From contig CAUJFI010000068.1 in NCBI GenBank assembly GCA_963170125.1, positions 1 through 33,840 of the forward strand: 33,840 nucleotides of DNA, written 5' to 3'. The translations under genes were made by a program, and so were the position numbers. This stretch comes from Deinococcota bacterium. GTDB lineage: Bacteria > Deinococcota > Deinococci > Deinococcales > Trueperaceae. The notes beneath the pieces are model-generated. The model was given only the letters and a program-made list of their open reading frames with translations. It was not told where the DNA came from and did no database searches. This document shows positions 8,677-16,397 of the stretch, in pieces (the first letter of the stretch is position 1; each line of letters begins with the position of its first letter).

Positions 8677-9573
8677 TCACACCCCGCTAGTAACGGCGAA
8701 GCCGCCGTCCACGGGCACCACGACGCCCGTTACGAAGCGACTGGCGTCAGAGCACAGCCATACGAGCGTGCCTACGAGCTCCTCGGGCTCGCCGAAGCGC
8801 CCCAGGGGTGTGTGGTCGATGATAGTGCGCCCCCGTGCCGTCAGCGAGCCGTCCTCCTCGAGCAGCAAGCGGCGGTTCTGGTTGCCGATGAAGAAGCCCG
8901 GCGCCATGGCGTTGACGCGCAGGCCGCCACCGTACTGGCGACCGAACTCCATGGCGAGCCAGCGCGTCAGGTTGTCGATGGCGGCCTTGGCCGCCGAGTA
9001 ACCCACGACGCGCGTGATGGCGCGCAGCGCCGCCATGGAGGAGATGTTGACGATGCTGCCGTGGCCGCCCTTGGCGAGTTCCGCCCCGAACACTTGGATC
9101 GGCAGGACGGTGCCCATGTAGTTGAGGTCGATCACGCCGCGCATGGGCTCCTCGCCCAGGTCGAGGAAGCTGGCGCCGGGTGACAGGGTGGCGCCAGGCA
9201 TGTTGCCACCAGCCGCGTTCACGAGGATGTCGACGCGCCCGAAGCGCTGCATGATCGCTTCGCGCGCGCGCTCGAGCGAGGGGCGGTCGAGGACGTCGGC
9301 CGGCGTCGCCAGCGCCGCGTACCCTTCGGAGACGAGGCCGGCGGCGAGTTCCTCCGCACGCTCCGCGTTCCTGCCGAGCACGGCGACCTTCGCGCCATGC
9401 GCCGCCAGGCCGCGCGCCATCTCGCCCCCCAGGACGCCTGTGGCGCCCGTGACGAGTGCCACGCGGCCCGTGAGGTCGAAGCGGCCGAAGGTGGCCGCGG
9501 GGGAGCCGCTCGCGGCGGGTTCGGCGCTAACGGGAGGGCTGCCGGCGGAGGCAGTCGCGGGGCCGTCGTTCAT
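8677..9573 (-). CDS. uxuB: SDR-type D-mannonate oxidoreductase (fructuronate reductase)
   Basis: This is a short-chain dehydrogenase that probably reduces D-fructuronate to D-mannonate with NAD(P)H. The Rossmann motif TGATGVLG is at 42-49, NAAGG at about 119-123, and the catalytic Ser178/179, Tyr192 and Lys196 are in NISSMAA...GYSAAK. The segment after the active site (NLTRWLAMEFGRQY...RVNAMAPGFFIGNQNRRLL) is what I associate with the SDR form of UxuB (Bacillus YjmF type), distinct from the long-chain E. coli UxuB. Its start ATG at 9573 overlaps the nagB stop as ATGA. A low-complexity N-terminal tail of about 30 residues precedes the fold. A general SDR with another sugar acid substrate is the main alternative. 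Confidence 0.83.
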   Translation of the reverse strand: MNDGPATASAGSPPVSAEPAASGSPAATFGRFDLTGRVALVTGATGVLGGEMARGLAAHGAKVAVLGRNAERAEELAAGLVSEGYAALATPADVLDRPSLERAREAIMQRFGRVDILVNAAGGNMPGATLSPGASFLDLGEEPMRGVIDLNYMGTVLPIQVFGAELAKGGHGSIVNISSMAALRAITRVVGYSAAKAAIDNLTRWLAMEFGRQYGGGLRVNAMAPGFFIGNQNRRLLLEEDGSLTARGRTIIDHTPLGRFGEPEELVGTLVWLCSDASRFVTGVVVPVDGGFAVTSGV

Positions 9574-10352
9574 CGCAACCCCGCCGCGGACGCCGGGTCC
9601 AGGTAGAGCCGCGCGTGCCGCACGGTGCGCAAGATCGAGCCGGGGTGGTCCTCGCTGACCGGCCCGTAGAGGCAGGCCTGCACGGCGGGGACCTTACGCG
9701 CCTCCGGCACGATGCAAAGGACCTGCTTGGCGGCCAGCAGCGCAGGGATGGTGAGGGTGACGGCGTGGGTCGGCACCGAGGCTAGGGTGGGGAAGTGCCC
9801 CTCACCGACCTGTTGCTTGCGGCTCGCCTCGGCCAGCTCGATCACCTTCACCCAGTGCGGGTCGTCGAAGAACGCGTAAGGCGGGTCGTTGAACGCGAGG
9901 TGCCCGTTCTCGCCCCAGCCGAGCGCCACGATGTCAGCCGGGTGGGCGCGCAGCTGAGCCTCGTAGGCGCGGCAGTTCTCCTCGGCCCTGTCCTGATCGC
10001 CGGGAACCGGGTGGAACTCGCCGAGTGGTACGTGGTCCAGGAAGTGCTCGTGCAGGAAGCGTGGGAAGCTCGCCGTGTGGCCGGCCGGCAGGCCGAGGTA
10101 CTCGTCCATGTGGAACGCCCGCACGCGTCGCCAGTCGATGCCGTCCAGCGCGCGCAGCGCGTGGAGGAAGGCCAGCTGCGAGTTGCCCGTCGCGAGGATG
10201 ACGTTCGCCTCGCCGCGTTCGGCGATGGCGGCCGTGAGCGCCTCGCGGGCCGCGAGCGCCGCGGCCAACCCCATGGCCTCGGTGCTGCCGTAGACGGCGA
10301 CCGGGAGGGAGTCGACCGTGAGTTCGCGTACTGGTACTGGTGCGCCTGGCAT
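9570..10352 (-). CDS. nagB: Glucosamine-6-phosphate deaminase family protein
   Basis: This 260-residue protein belongs to the NagB family, which converts glucosamine-6-phosphate to fructose-6-phosphate and ammonia in the cytoplasm. Visible signatures are ATGNSQ in the phosphate loop (about 54-59), FHMDEYLGLP (80-89, with Asp83) and GWGENGHLAFNDPP (144-157, with His150). Asp replaces the usual Glu after FN, and the loop is ATGNSQ instead of ATGSTP, so it belongs to a divergent NagB branch and another amino-sugar phosphate may be the substrate. It is the first gene of the leftward operon, with AAAGGA about 9 nt before ATG 10352. It sits behind a clear promoter and LacI-type operator. An amino sugar deaminase leading a uronate operon points to a glycan containing both sugars. 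Confidence 0.85.
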   Translation of the reverse strand: MPGAPVPVRELTVDSLPVAVYGSTEAMGLAAALAAREALTAAIAERGEANVILATGNSQLAFLHALRALDGIDWRRVRAFHMDEYLGLPAGHTASFPRFLHEHFLDHVPLGEFHPVPGDQDRAEENCRAYEAQLRAHPADIVALGWGENGHLAFNDPPYAFFDDPHWVKVIELAEASRKQQVGEGHFPTLASVPTHAVTLTIPALLAAKQVLCIVPEARKVPAVQACLYGPVSEDHPGSILRTVRHARLYLDPASAAGLR

Positions 10353-10471
10353 GCGGACATCCTTTCGCTCGCCGTCGGCCGTCCCGGTGTGGTCCCTACG
10401 ACGGCCCGTGCCCGCGGAACCCGGCCCGGGCGAGTGTGTGAGCCGCCATCGCGACCCCTGTTCGACACGCT

Positions 10472-10487
10472 AGGTTACCGCTAACGC
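10472..10487. promoter_or_regulatory. LacI-type operator, catabolic operon
   Basis: The core GTTACCGCTAAC (10474-10485) is a pseudo-palindrome with GTTA/TAAC half-sites around a central CG, followed by GCAAG. The same core with one change lies at 21807-21818. The site begins about 14 nt downstream of the predicted transcription start of the nagB operon, a position suited to repression by the LacI protein encoded at 7632-8669. Confidence 0.72.
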
Positions 10488-10507
10488 AAGCTGCTCGACT
10501 GGTGCCA

Positions 10508-10537
10508 AGGATAGGTAGGGGTGCCTGTGGCTGTCAA
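10508..10537 (-). promoter_or_regulatory. Sigma70-type promoter of the nagB-uxuB-lacI-uxaE-uxaC operon
   Basis: Read leftward, a perfect TTGACA (10537-10532) is followed after 18 nt by TATCCT (10513-10508), giving a predicted start near 10501. It begins just past the stop codon of the cytochrome gene and leaves a leader of about 150 nt containing the operator at 10472-10487. Confidence 0.68.
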
Positions 10538-10555
10538 GATGGGCGACGCGTCGCC

Positions 10556-11431
10556 CTACCTCAGCGCGGCCACGTTGGCCGCCGTGACGGTCGGCGCGGC
10601 GTTACCCCAGCTCGTGCGTTCGTGGTTGATCACCGCCGCTACCTCGTCGTCCGTCAGCTGAGTCGCGAAGGCGGGCATGGCGGAGGCGTAGGTCACCCCG
10701 GCGATCGTAGAACCGTGTTTGCCGTGCAGCACCGTGCGGATGTGCTCACTGGGGTCGATGTCGGTAACGACGGGGTCGTGCGCGAGGGGCGGGAACACGC
10801 CCGGCAACCCCTGACCCTCGGATTGGTGGCATGCGGCGCACAGGTTGGCGTAGAGGGCGCCGCCCTGGGCGTTGGAGGCGCCCGTCGGCGCGCCGGCAGC
10901 TCCGCCGGCCACCGCGGGCGCCGGGCTTGTCTGAGCCGTGCTCGACCCGAACGTCGGAGTGGCCGCGAAGTCGGGCGACGGGTTCCAGTGCCTTACGCCG
11001 TAGAACACCCCGAAGGCGACGATGAACAGGACCAGCACCCAGGTCCAGGTGGGAACGGGTGCCGGCGTCTCAGCGCGCGAGGGCTCCCAGTGCTTCTCGG
11101 TGGCGCCGCCGTACGCGTTGACTAGGACGGATACCTTGCCGTCGAGCACGTCGCCTGGCGTCACGCCGTGGATTGCGATGCCGGGTCCGTTGCGCACCGT
11201 GAACGGCACGGTCCGCACGCCCTTGACGCCGACCGAGTCGAACGCCTCGACGCGCAATACGTGCTCGCCGTCCTCGAGTTGCGTGGAGTCGAGCTCGAAG
11301 GTGACGGGTGGTCGGAAGCTGACGATCGGGGTCTCGTCGGCGTCGAGGTAGACGTCGATACGGTTGAGGATCGCGGCGCTGCCAACTCCTTCGCTGGCAG
11401 CCGCCGGTGCTGCTCTCTCAGCGTCGTTCAT
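10556..11431 (-). CDS. Membrane-anchored cytochrome c with N-terminal Ig-like domain
   Basis: This 291-residue protein has three parts. Residues 20-105 look like a beta-sandwich (IDVYLDADETPIVSFRPPVTF..., HVLRVEAFDSVGVKGVRTVPFTV), the kind of Ig-like domain found on some oxidase-associated cytochromes. A membrane segment covers about 130-146. A class I cytochrome c domain follows, with heme site CAACH at 198-202 and a likely axial Met in YASAMPAF. Its heme domain is closely similar to the C-terminal heme domain of the CcoO fusion two genes upstream; both contain VAAVINHERTSWGNAA. The start ATG at 11431 overlaps the preceding stop as ATGA. It probably passes electrons to the cbb3-type oxidase encoded in the same operon. 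Confidence 0.85.
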   Translation of the reverse strand: MNDAERAAPAAASEGVGSAAILNRIDVYLDADETPIVSFRPPVTFELDSTQLEDGEHVLRVEAFDSVGVKGVRTVPFTVRNGPGIAIHGVTPGDVLDGKVSVLVNAYGGATEKHWEPSRAETPAPVPTWTWVLVLFIVAFGVFYGVRHWNPSPDFAATPTFGSSTAQTSPAPAVAGGAAGAPTGASNAQGGALYANLCAACHQSEGQGLPGVFPPLAHDPVVTDIDPSEHIRTVLHGKHGSTIAGVTYASAMPAFATQLTDDEVAAVINHERTSWGNAAPTVTAANVAALR

Positions 11432-11694
11432 AGCGGCCTCCGCATGTCGTCGCGCAGCACGCGGCGTTTGACGTGGTTGGCTCCCGCTTCGCCCGGGCGC
11501 ACGAAGTACCTCACGGTCATGACCAGCACGAGCACGGTGATGGCGATGCCGACCGCCACGATCACGGTCTCGTACGCGCCGCTGCGCTCCAGCATGTGGT
11601 GACCGGCGGGCATCGCCGAGAAGCTCCGCTGGTGGTCAGGCTCCGCCAGCGTGCTCTGCTGGAGGGTGATGGCCAGCTCGAGCAGCGCCCTCAC
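11428..11694 (-). CDS. Small single-span membrane protein of the cbb3 oxidase operon (CcoQ-like position)
   Basis: This 88-residue protein has one membrane segment (about residues 44-62, VIVAVGIAITVLVLVMTVRY) followed by a basic C-terminal tail. Position and size recall CcoQ/FixQ, the small accessory subunit of cbb3 oxidases, but I see no diagnostic motif, so the resemblance is positional. The GTG start at 11694 overlaps the stop of the CcoO fusion as GTGA and its own stop overlaps the next ATG as ATGA; an internal ATG at 11613 would give a 61-residue protein still containing the membrane span. Confidence 0.7.
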   Translation of the reverse strand: MRALLELAITLQQSTLAEPDHQRSFSAMPAGHHMLERSGAYETVIVAVGIAITVLVLVMTVRYFVRPGEAGANHVKRRVLRDDMRRPL

Positions 11695-12731
11695 TGCAGG
11701 CCCCCGCGCACGGCCGCGACTTCCTCCGGCGTCACGAGCGTAGCCGCGTTACCCCAACTCGTGCGCTCATGGTTGATGACCGCAGCTACCTGCTCGTCGG
11801 AGAGCTGGGCCTGGGCCGGCATGGGGGAGGCGTAGGTCGTGCCGCCTATCTCGCCGCCCTGCTTGCCGGCGAGCACCACGGTGATGTGTTCCGTCGGGTC
11901 GTCAGCGGTCACCACCGGGTCGCCCGCCAAGGGAGGGAACGCACCGGGCAGCCCCTGGCCGTTGGCTTGGTGGCAGGCAGCGCACGTGCCCGTGTACGTC
12001 GACGCACCCAGGGACTCGTCCCAGGCGAGGACGGGCGCCGCCGCTGGCGCCGCGGTCTGGGCCGCCGTGTCCGCCACGGGTTGCGTCGGGGCCTGGGCCG
12101 CCGTGTCCGCGCCGGGAGGCGTCGCGGTCGCTGCGCCGAGCGGCGTCTGCTTGAGCGACAGTAGGTACGCCACCAGCGCCATACCGCGCGCGTTCGGAAC
12201 GACCTGCGACCCGTTCTTCGGCGCGAAGGCCGCGGGGACCGGGACGACCGTCTGCCCGGCCGCCGCGACCGTGACCTCGTCGAAGAGCCAGGGGTAGGCG
12301 GGCATGACCGAGTCGGGCACTACCGAGCGCGGGTTGTAGAGGTGAATGTACTGCCAAACGTCTGACGCCTGGCGGGCGCCGACGTTCGTGAGGTCGGGCC
12401 CGGTGCGCTCGCTCCCGAGCACGGCGGGCGCGTACGGGACGAGCGGCCCGAGCGGTGTCACGTAAGCGTAATCACCAGCTGTCGCCGGCCGGCCCCACGC
12501 CTGGTCGACGGCCAGGGGGCGTACCTGCTGTGTGTGGCACGCCACGCACCCCTCGCTGACGTACACTCCGAGGCCCTCGCGCTGCAGGGTCGTGAGTGGT
12601 TCGGCGCCGGGCAGCGGCTCGGCGTTGTTCTGTACCCAGATGGCCGGCAGGATGCCGACGATGAGGGATAGGCCCACGAACCCGAAGAACGTAACCCCGA
12701 ACAGCAGCCAGTGGTTCTTGTGAAAGTTCAT
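11691..12731 (-). CDS. ccoO: cbb3-type cytochrome c oxidase subunit II fused to a C-terminal cytochrome c domain
   Basis: This 346-residue protein begins with a CcoO/FixO-like N-terminus (MNFHKNHWLLFGVTFFGFVG, membrane span about 10-32). A first heme site follows, CVACH at 62-66 with the typical CcoO continuation TQQVRP, and a likely axial Met at 143 (SVMPAYPWLF). An Ala/Thr/Pro-rich linker (about 198-235) leads to a second cytochrome c domain with CAACH at 250-254 and Met304. Such a fusion could replace the separate CcoP subunit, which is not encoded here. ATG 12731 is chosen because it overlaps the ccoN stop as ATGA and begins the conserved N-terminus; the frame is open upstream but antisense in character. 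Confidence 0.9.
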   Translation of the reverse strand: MNFHKNHWLLFGVTFFGFVGLSLIVGILPAIWVQNNAEPLPGAEPLTTLQREGLGVYVSEGCVACHTQQVRPLAVDQAWGRPATAGDYAYVTPLGPLVPYAPAVLGSERTGPDLTNVGARQASDVWQYIHLYNPRSVVPDSVMPAYPWLFDEVTVAAAGQTVVPVPAAFAPKNGSQVVPNARGMALVAYLLSLKQTPLGAATATPPGADTAAQAPTQPVADTAAQTAAPAAAPVLAWDESLGASTYTGTCAACHQANGQGLPGAFPPLAGDPVVTADDPTEHITVVLAGKQGGEIGGTTYASPMPAQAQLSDEQVAAVINHERTSWGNAATLVTPEEVAAVRGGLQ

Positions 12732-14194
12732 CGCGTCGCCTCGGGTCCGGTGGGCGCCTGTCCCCCCTGCGCGGGGGCGCTGCTGGCGCGGCTCGCACTT
12801 CGTGGCCGCATGCTCCACATGTTGAAAGCGAAGATGACGTGGCTGAGGAACATCAACGTGCCGCCCACGGCGCGCCACAGCCAGAACGACGCCATGGCCT
12901 TGACAGACTCGATGAACGGGGAGCCGCTCATCCAACTGAGGCCCTGGACGGTACCGCCGATGGTCAGGGCGGCCGAGTAGAGCACGAGGCCGACGACCGC
13001 GAACCAGAAGTGCACGCCTACCCAGAACTGTGGCGGTTCGTGTCCTGTCAACCTGGGCAGGATGCCGTAGATGGCGCCCCAGATGAGCAGCACTACGAAG
13101 CCGTACATCGTCAGGTGCGAGTGCGCCACGGTGTAGTTCGTGAAGTGCCACACGGCTTGCAGGCTGCGGAGCGCCTCGAGCGAGCCTTGGGCGGAGAAGA
13201 GGAAGTAGGAGATGACGCCCGCGAGGATGAAGGGCAGGCTGTACGAGCGGGCGATGGCCCGCCCCTCGCCGCGCATGGTGAGGAGGAAGTTACCCGTGCC
13301 TGCCGCCAGCGTGATGATCATGCCCACGCTGAAGATGATCGCTACCGTCTGCAGCCACCACGGGGTCGGCGCGAAGATGAAGTGGTGCGCCCCGATCATC
13401 GTGTAGAAGACCATCTGTGTCCAGAACGCGAGCACGCCGAGCGAGTACGAGTAGATGGGTTTGTTCAGGAGCTTGGGTAGCACGTAATACGTCAGTCCGA
13501 GCACCATCGGCGTGAACCACATGCCGACGCCCATGTGCATGTAGTAGCCCTGGATGACCGTCTCGCTGATCGCCGTCTGCTGGTAGGTCGGGATGTACGC
13601 GATGATCACGAGCGGGATGGTCCAGAGGAACGCTCCCATGATGTACCAGTTGGAGATGTAGATCTCTTCGATCCCGCGGTCGGCGATGGTGCGTATGAGG
13701 TTGTAAGCGACGAGGATCACGCCGATGGCGAACACGGCCTGCACGGGCCAGATGTACTCGCGGTACTCCTGGGCGCCGTTGTTGATGCCGGCCATCAAGA
13801 GGATGTCGCCGACGAGGACCGAGACGTTGATGAGCCAGAGGCTCAGCCACGCGAGCGGGAACGACCAGAGTCGCCGCTGGCTCGTGCGCGGCACCACGTA
13901 CAGGGCGGCGGCGATCATAGCGAGGGACGACCAGCCCCAGAAGACCGTGTTGGTGTGAACGGGCCTGAGGCGGCCGTAGGACAGCCACGCGACATGCTCG
14001 ACATCGGGCGCGGCGAACTTGATGCTAAGGTAGAGCCCTATCAGGGTGCCCCAGATTAGCCACACGGTGGCCGACGACGCGTAGGAGAAGATCAAGCGCG
14101 TCCAGGCCGTGTCGGTATCGGCCACCGGCTGGACCTTGGACTTCTGCACAGTCAGGGAGCGTCTTGGGACGAGGACGGTTGGGTTGTCAGTCAT
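12728..14194 (-). CDS. ccoN: cbb3-type cytochrome c oxidase subunit I
   Basis: This 488-residue polytopic membrane protein is the catalytic heme-copper subunit, reducing O2 to water with proton pumping. It has about 12 membrane spans. Heme and copper ligands are recognisable: RPVHTNTVFWGW for a low-spin heme His, YYMHMGVGMWFTP and MIGAHHFIFAP for the Cu(B) His residues, and TVAHSHLTMYGF for the two heme His residues. The Tyr in GLTYYVLPKLL is in the place where cbb3 enzymes carry the cross-linked Tyr. GGAGG lies 11 nt before ATG 14194. It is followed by the ccoO fusion with an ATGA overlap; such high-affinity oxidases usually serve at low oxygen. Confidence 0.95.
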   Translation of the reverse strand: MTDNPTVLVPRRSLTVQKSKVQPVADTDTAWTRLIFSYASSATVWLIWGTLIGLYLSIKFAAPDVEHVAWLSYGRLRPVHTNTVFWGWSSLAMIAAALYVVPRTSQRRLWSFPLAWLSLWLINVSVLVGDILLMAGINNGAQEYREYIWPVQAVFAIGVILVAYNLIRTIADRGIEEIYISNWYIMGAFLWTIPLVIIAYIPTYQQTAISETVIQGYYMHMGVGMWFTPMVLGLTYYVLPKLLNKPIYSYSLGVLAFWTQMVFYTMIGAHHFIFAPTPWWLQTVAIIFSVGMIITLAAGTGNFLLTMRGEGRAIARSYSLPFILAGVISYFLFSAQGSLEALRSLQAVWHFTNYTVAHSHLTMYGFVVLLIWGAIYGILPRLTGHEPPQFWVGVHFWFAVVGLVLYSAALTIGGTVQGLSWMSGSPFIESVKAMASFWLWRAVGGTLMFLSHVIFAFNMWSMRPRSASRASSAPAQGGQAPTGPEATR

Positions 14195-14373
14195 GCTCTA
14201 GCGCCTCCACGCGCGCCAAACCGCGGCCGGTGCCCGCATACGAGTCTGACAGTTGATTCAACGCCCGTCGGCTCCCATCTGGCCGTGACGTGGGTCATAG
14301 CCGGTCGCTCGGCGCCGCAGTATGGGCAGCGGGTCGGGCAGCTCCCAGCGGGGAGGTGCGGCACGTGCGCCAC
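14191..14373 (-). CDS. Possible 60-residue zinc-ribbon-like protein coupled to ccoN
   Basis: This short frame starts at GTG 14373 and ends in a TGA that overlaps the ccoN ATG as ATGA, the same junction type used between later genes of this operon. The product has Cys-x3-Cys-x2-Cys (SCPTRCPYCGAERP) and a later CGH, which could form a small zinc site. The C-terminus is Gly/Arg-rich and the ccoN ribosome binding site lies inside its last codons. I do not recognise a family. It may be a real small protein or a chance frame; the ATGA junction and Cys pattern are the only support. Confidence 0.45.
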   Translation of the reverse strand: MAHVPHLPAGSCPTRCPYCGAERPAMTHVTARWEPTGVESTVRLVCGHRPRFGARGGARA

Positions 14374-14400
14374 ACGGGCCGCCCGGAGACGCTGCCCCGG

Positions 14401-14406
14401 TAATAT
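14401..14406 (+). promoter_or_regulatory. Candidate -10 element for the aminotransferase gene
   Basis: TAATAT lies 11 nt before the GTG start at 14418, so the transcript would be nearly leaderless. No convincing -35 box is present, and no strong ribosome binding site precedes the start. Confidence 0.4.
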
Positions 14407-14417
14407 CCTTAGGCCAC

Positions 14418-15569
14418 GTGGACCCCACTGCAGACAGCGCAGCGACGATCACGGCCACCTGGCGACCCGGGGTCATCGACCTCGGCCCCGGCCATCCGTC
14501 CACCGACCTGCTGCCCCTGGGACTGCTGCGTTCGGCGGCGCAGGGCGCCTTGGCCCGCGACCCCTCCATCCTCCAATACGGTGCCGAGCAGGGTCCCCTG
14601 CGGTTCAGGCACCAGCTCGCGGCCGCGCTCGAGGCCGAGACGGGCAGCGCCACCGACCCGGACGGGCTGTTCGTCACCGGGGGCGCGTCGCAGGCGCTCG
14701 ACATCCTCTGCACCCTGTACACGCGGCCCGGCCAGACCGTGCTGGTGGCCGAACCGACCTACTTCCTCGCGCTCAAGCTGTTCGCCGACCGCGGCCTTCA
14801 CGTCGTGCCCGTGGCGTGCGACGAGCGCGGCCCGCTGCCGGCCGCGCTCGAGGCGGCGCTCGCGTCGCATCGGCCTGCGCTCTTCTACCTCGTGCCGATC
14901 TTCGGCAACCCTACAGGCGTGACGCTGACGCCCGAGCGACGCGCGGCCGTCGTCGACCTCACCGCCGGCACCGGCACGCTCGTCGTAGCCGACGAGGTCT
15001 ACCGGCTCCTCCAGTTTGGTGGCCTGCCGCCCGCGAGCCTGGCGGGCGAGGGGCACGAACACGTGGTCTCGCTCAACTCGTTCTCCAAGACGCTCGGGCC
15101 CGGCCTGCGGCTCGGTTGGTTCAGCGGCCCCGAAGCGATCATCGGCCGCGTACGCGCGAGCGGGTTCCTAAGGAGCGGTGGCGGCCTGAACCCGGTCGTC
15201 GCGGCGCTCGTGGGCGAGCTGCTCGCCGACGGACGGTTCTCCGACCACGTGCGACACCTGCGGCGGATGTACGAGGGGCGCGCAGGGGCGCTCGGGGCCG
15301 CGCTCCGCGAGCACGCCCCGGAGCTACTCTTCGAAGACCCTCGGGGCGGCTACTTCATCTGGGCCCGGCTACCGGGCGCCGGAGCTGAGCGGCTGCGCTC
15401 CCTCACGGGCGAGGCGGGCGCCGACTACGCGCCCGGCGCGGCGTTCTCCGTGGGTGGCGGCTTCTCGGACTACCTGCGGCTGTCGTTCAGCCATTACGCG
15501 CCGGAGGAGCTGGCAGAGGGCGCGCGCCGGCTGGGCGAGGGTGTGCGCGCGCTGTTGGCTGGGGATTGA
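14418..15569 (+). CDS. PLP-dependent aminotransferase, class I/II (LysN/MocR-domain-like)
   Basis: This 383-residue fold-type I aminotransferase resembles the 2-aminoadipate/LysN group. Seen in the sequence are GPGHPSTDLLP near the N-terminus, YGAEQGPLRFR, the cofactor-contacting VTGGASQALD and NPTGVTLT, Asp in VVADEVYRLL (about 192) and the PLP-binding Lys224 in SFSKTLGPGLRLGW. The C-terminal RLSFSHYAPEELAEGARRL is usual for the group. GTG 14418 is chosen because the conserved N-terminus begins shortly after it; the frame is open back to 14322, but that extension is low-complexity. Substrate cannot be told from sequence. It is divergent from the oxidase operon and has no evident link to the sugar genes. 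Confidence 0.87.
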   Translation: MDPTADSAATITATWRPGVIDLGPGHPSTDLLPLGLLRSAAQGALARDPSILQYGAEQGPLRFRHQLAAALEAETGSATDPDGLFVTGGASQALDILCTLYTRPGQTVLVAEPTYFLALKLFADRGLHVVPVACDERGPLPAALEAALASHRPALFYLVPIFGNPTGVTLTPERRAAVVDLTAGTGTLVVADEVYRLLQFGGLPPASLAGEGHEHVVSLNSFSKTLGPGLRLGWFSGPEAIIGRVRASGFLRSGGGLNPVVAALVGELLADGRFSDHVRHLRRMYEGRAGALGAALREHAPELLFEDPRGGYFIWARLPGAGAERLRSLTGEAGADYAPGAAFSVGGGFSDYLRLSFSHYAPEELAEGARRLGEGVRALLAGD

Positions 15570-15747
15570 TCGCTGTTCGAGACGTTTGACCTGAGGCCGC
15601 CTCTCTCGAACGGCCGTACCGGCATGGGAGGTACTTCGCCGGGCTCCGAGAGTCCAAGCCGGTGATGCCGGTAGTGCCAGTTTCAGACTCCGAGGCCGGT
15701 CGTTGCTCTGCGTTCCGCATCATGCGCGGAGGGTGGAAGCCACCACG

Positions 15748-16143
15748 TCATTCGTACCAACTGACGACCTTGAGCCCCTGGACCCGCCCGAACTCGCGGG
15801 TGTTGCGGGTCACGAGCGTCGCGTTCGCCGCCAAGCAGGTACCGGCTATGAGGGTGTCGCGGGGCCCGATAACTTGACCGCTTGCCTCGAGTGCCGCCTG
15901 CACTCGGGCGGCGGCTTCCGCCTCCTCCCGTCCGAAAGGCAGGATCGTCACCGTTCGCAGGAGCGCGTCGATCCGCACTCGCCGAGCATCGCCGTTGGTC
16001 GACCGCAGGGTTCCGACTTCCAGCTCGTACACCACGGTGCTGGGTATGGCGACCTGGGAGCGTGGGACGCGCGCGAGATTGGCCAACACCATGCCACCCT
16101 CCTTGAGGAAGTGGATGACGGTGTTCGTATCAAGCGCGAACAT
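15748..16143 (-). CDS. vapC: VapC-family PIN-domain toxin
   Basis: This 131-residue protein is a PIN-domain ribonuclease of the VapC type, the toxin of a type II toxin-antitoxin pair that blocks translation by cutting RNA. The acidic active-site residues are visible: Asp5 (MFALDTNTVI), Glu40 (VVYELEVG) and Asp96 (IGPRDTLIAG). The C-terminal TRNTREFGRVQGLKVVSW is the usual PIN-domain end. The ATG at 16143 shares one base with the stop of the upstream antitoxin gene (TGATG), so the two are translationally coupled. Confidence 0.93.
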   Translation of the reverse strand: MFALDTNTVIHFLKEGGMVLANLARVPRSQVAIPSTVVYELEVGTLRSTNGDARRVRIDALLRTVTILPFGREEAEAAARVQAALEASGQVIGPRDTLIAGTCLAANATLVTRNTREFGRVQGLKVVSWYE

Positions 16144-16373
16144 CAGAAGGAGTCGCGCGGTAGGTCTTCGCCTTCGAAGGCCCGGATCTCCTCTATGGAG
16201 GGGAAGTCAGGCATCGAACCCGCGAGACGGATGACCTCGGGCGGCCACATGTCGGCGAGCCGCTCCTCGACGAGCCGCGCCATCCACTTGCTCTGAGAGA
16301 TGCCTTCGGATTCCGCCGCCTCGCGCATGCGCTTCGCGAGGTCCGGCTCGAGGTAGATGGTTATCTGGCTCAT
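16143..16373 (-). CDS. vapB: Ribbon-helix-helix (CopG-like) VapB antitoxin
   Basis: This 76-residue antitoxin has an N-terminal ribbon-helix-helix DNA-binding fold (strand SQITIYLEPDLAKRM, then two helices to about residue 45). An acidic C-terminal tail (DFPSIEEIRAFEGEDLP) would wrap around the toxin. GGGAGGGG lies about 6 nt before ATG 16373, which fixes the start; the frame is open a further 30 codons but across the promoter. The antitoxin-first order and the 1-nt overlap with vapC are typical. Autoregulation through the palindrome at 16408-16425 is likely. Confidence 0.88.
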   Translation of the reverse strand: MSQITIYLEPDLAKRMREAAESEGISQSKWMARLVEERLADMWPPEVIRLAGSMPDFPSIEEIRAFEGEDLPRDSF

Positions 16374-16397
16374 CGAGGCCCCTCCCTGGGGCTGCCC

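Noticed and set aside
12732..13151. Upstream extension of the CcoO fusion to 486 residues
   Set aside because: The extra part overlaps ccoN in another frame and lacks membrane or heme features, while ATG 12731 begins the conserved CcoO N-terminus and forms the ATGA junction.
15570..15747. Gene or terminator between the aminotransferase and vapC
   Set aside because: I see only short frames without coding features and no clear stem followed by T residues.
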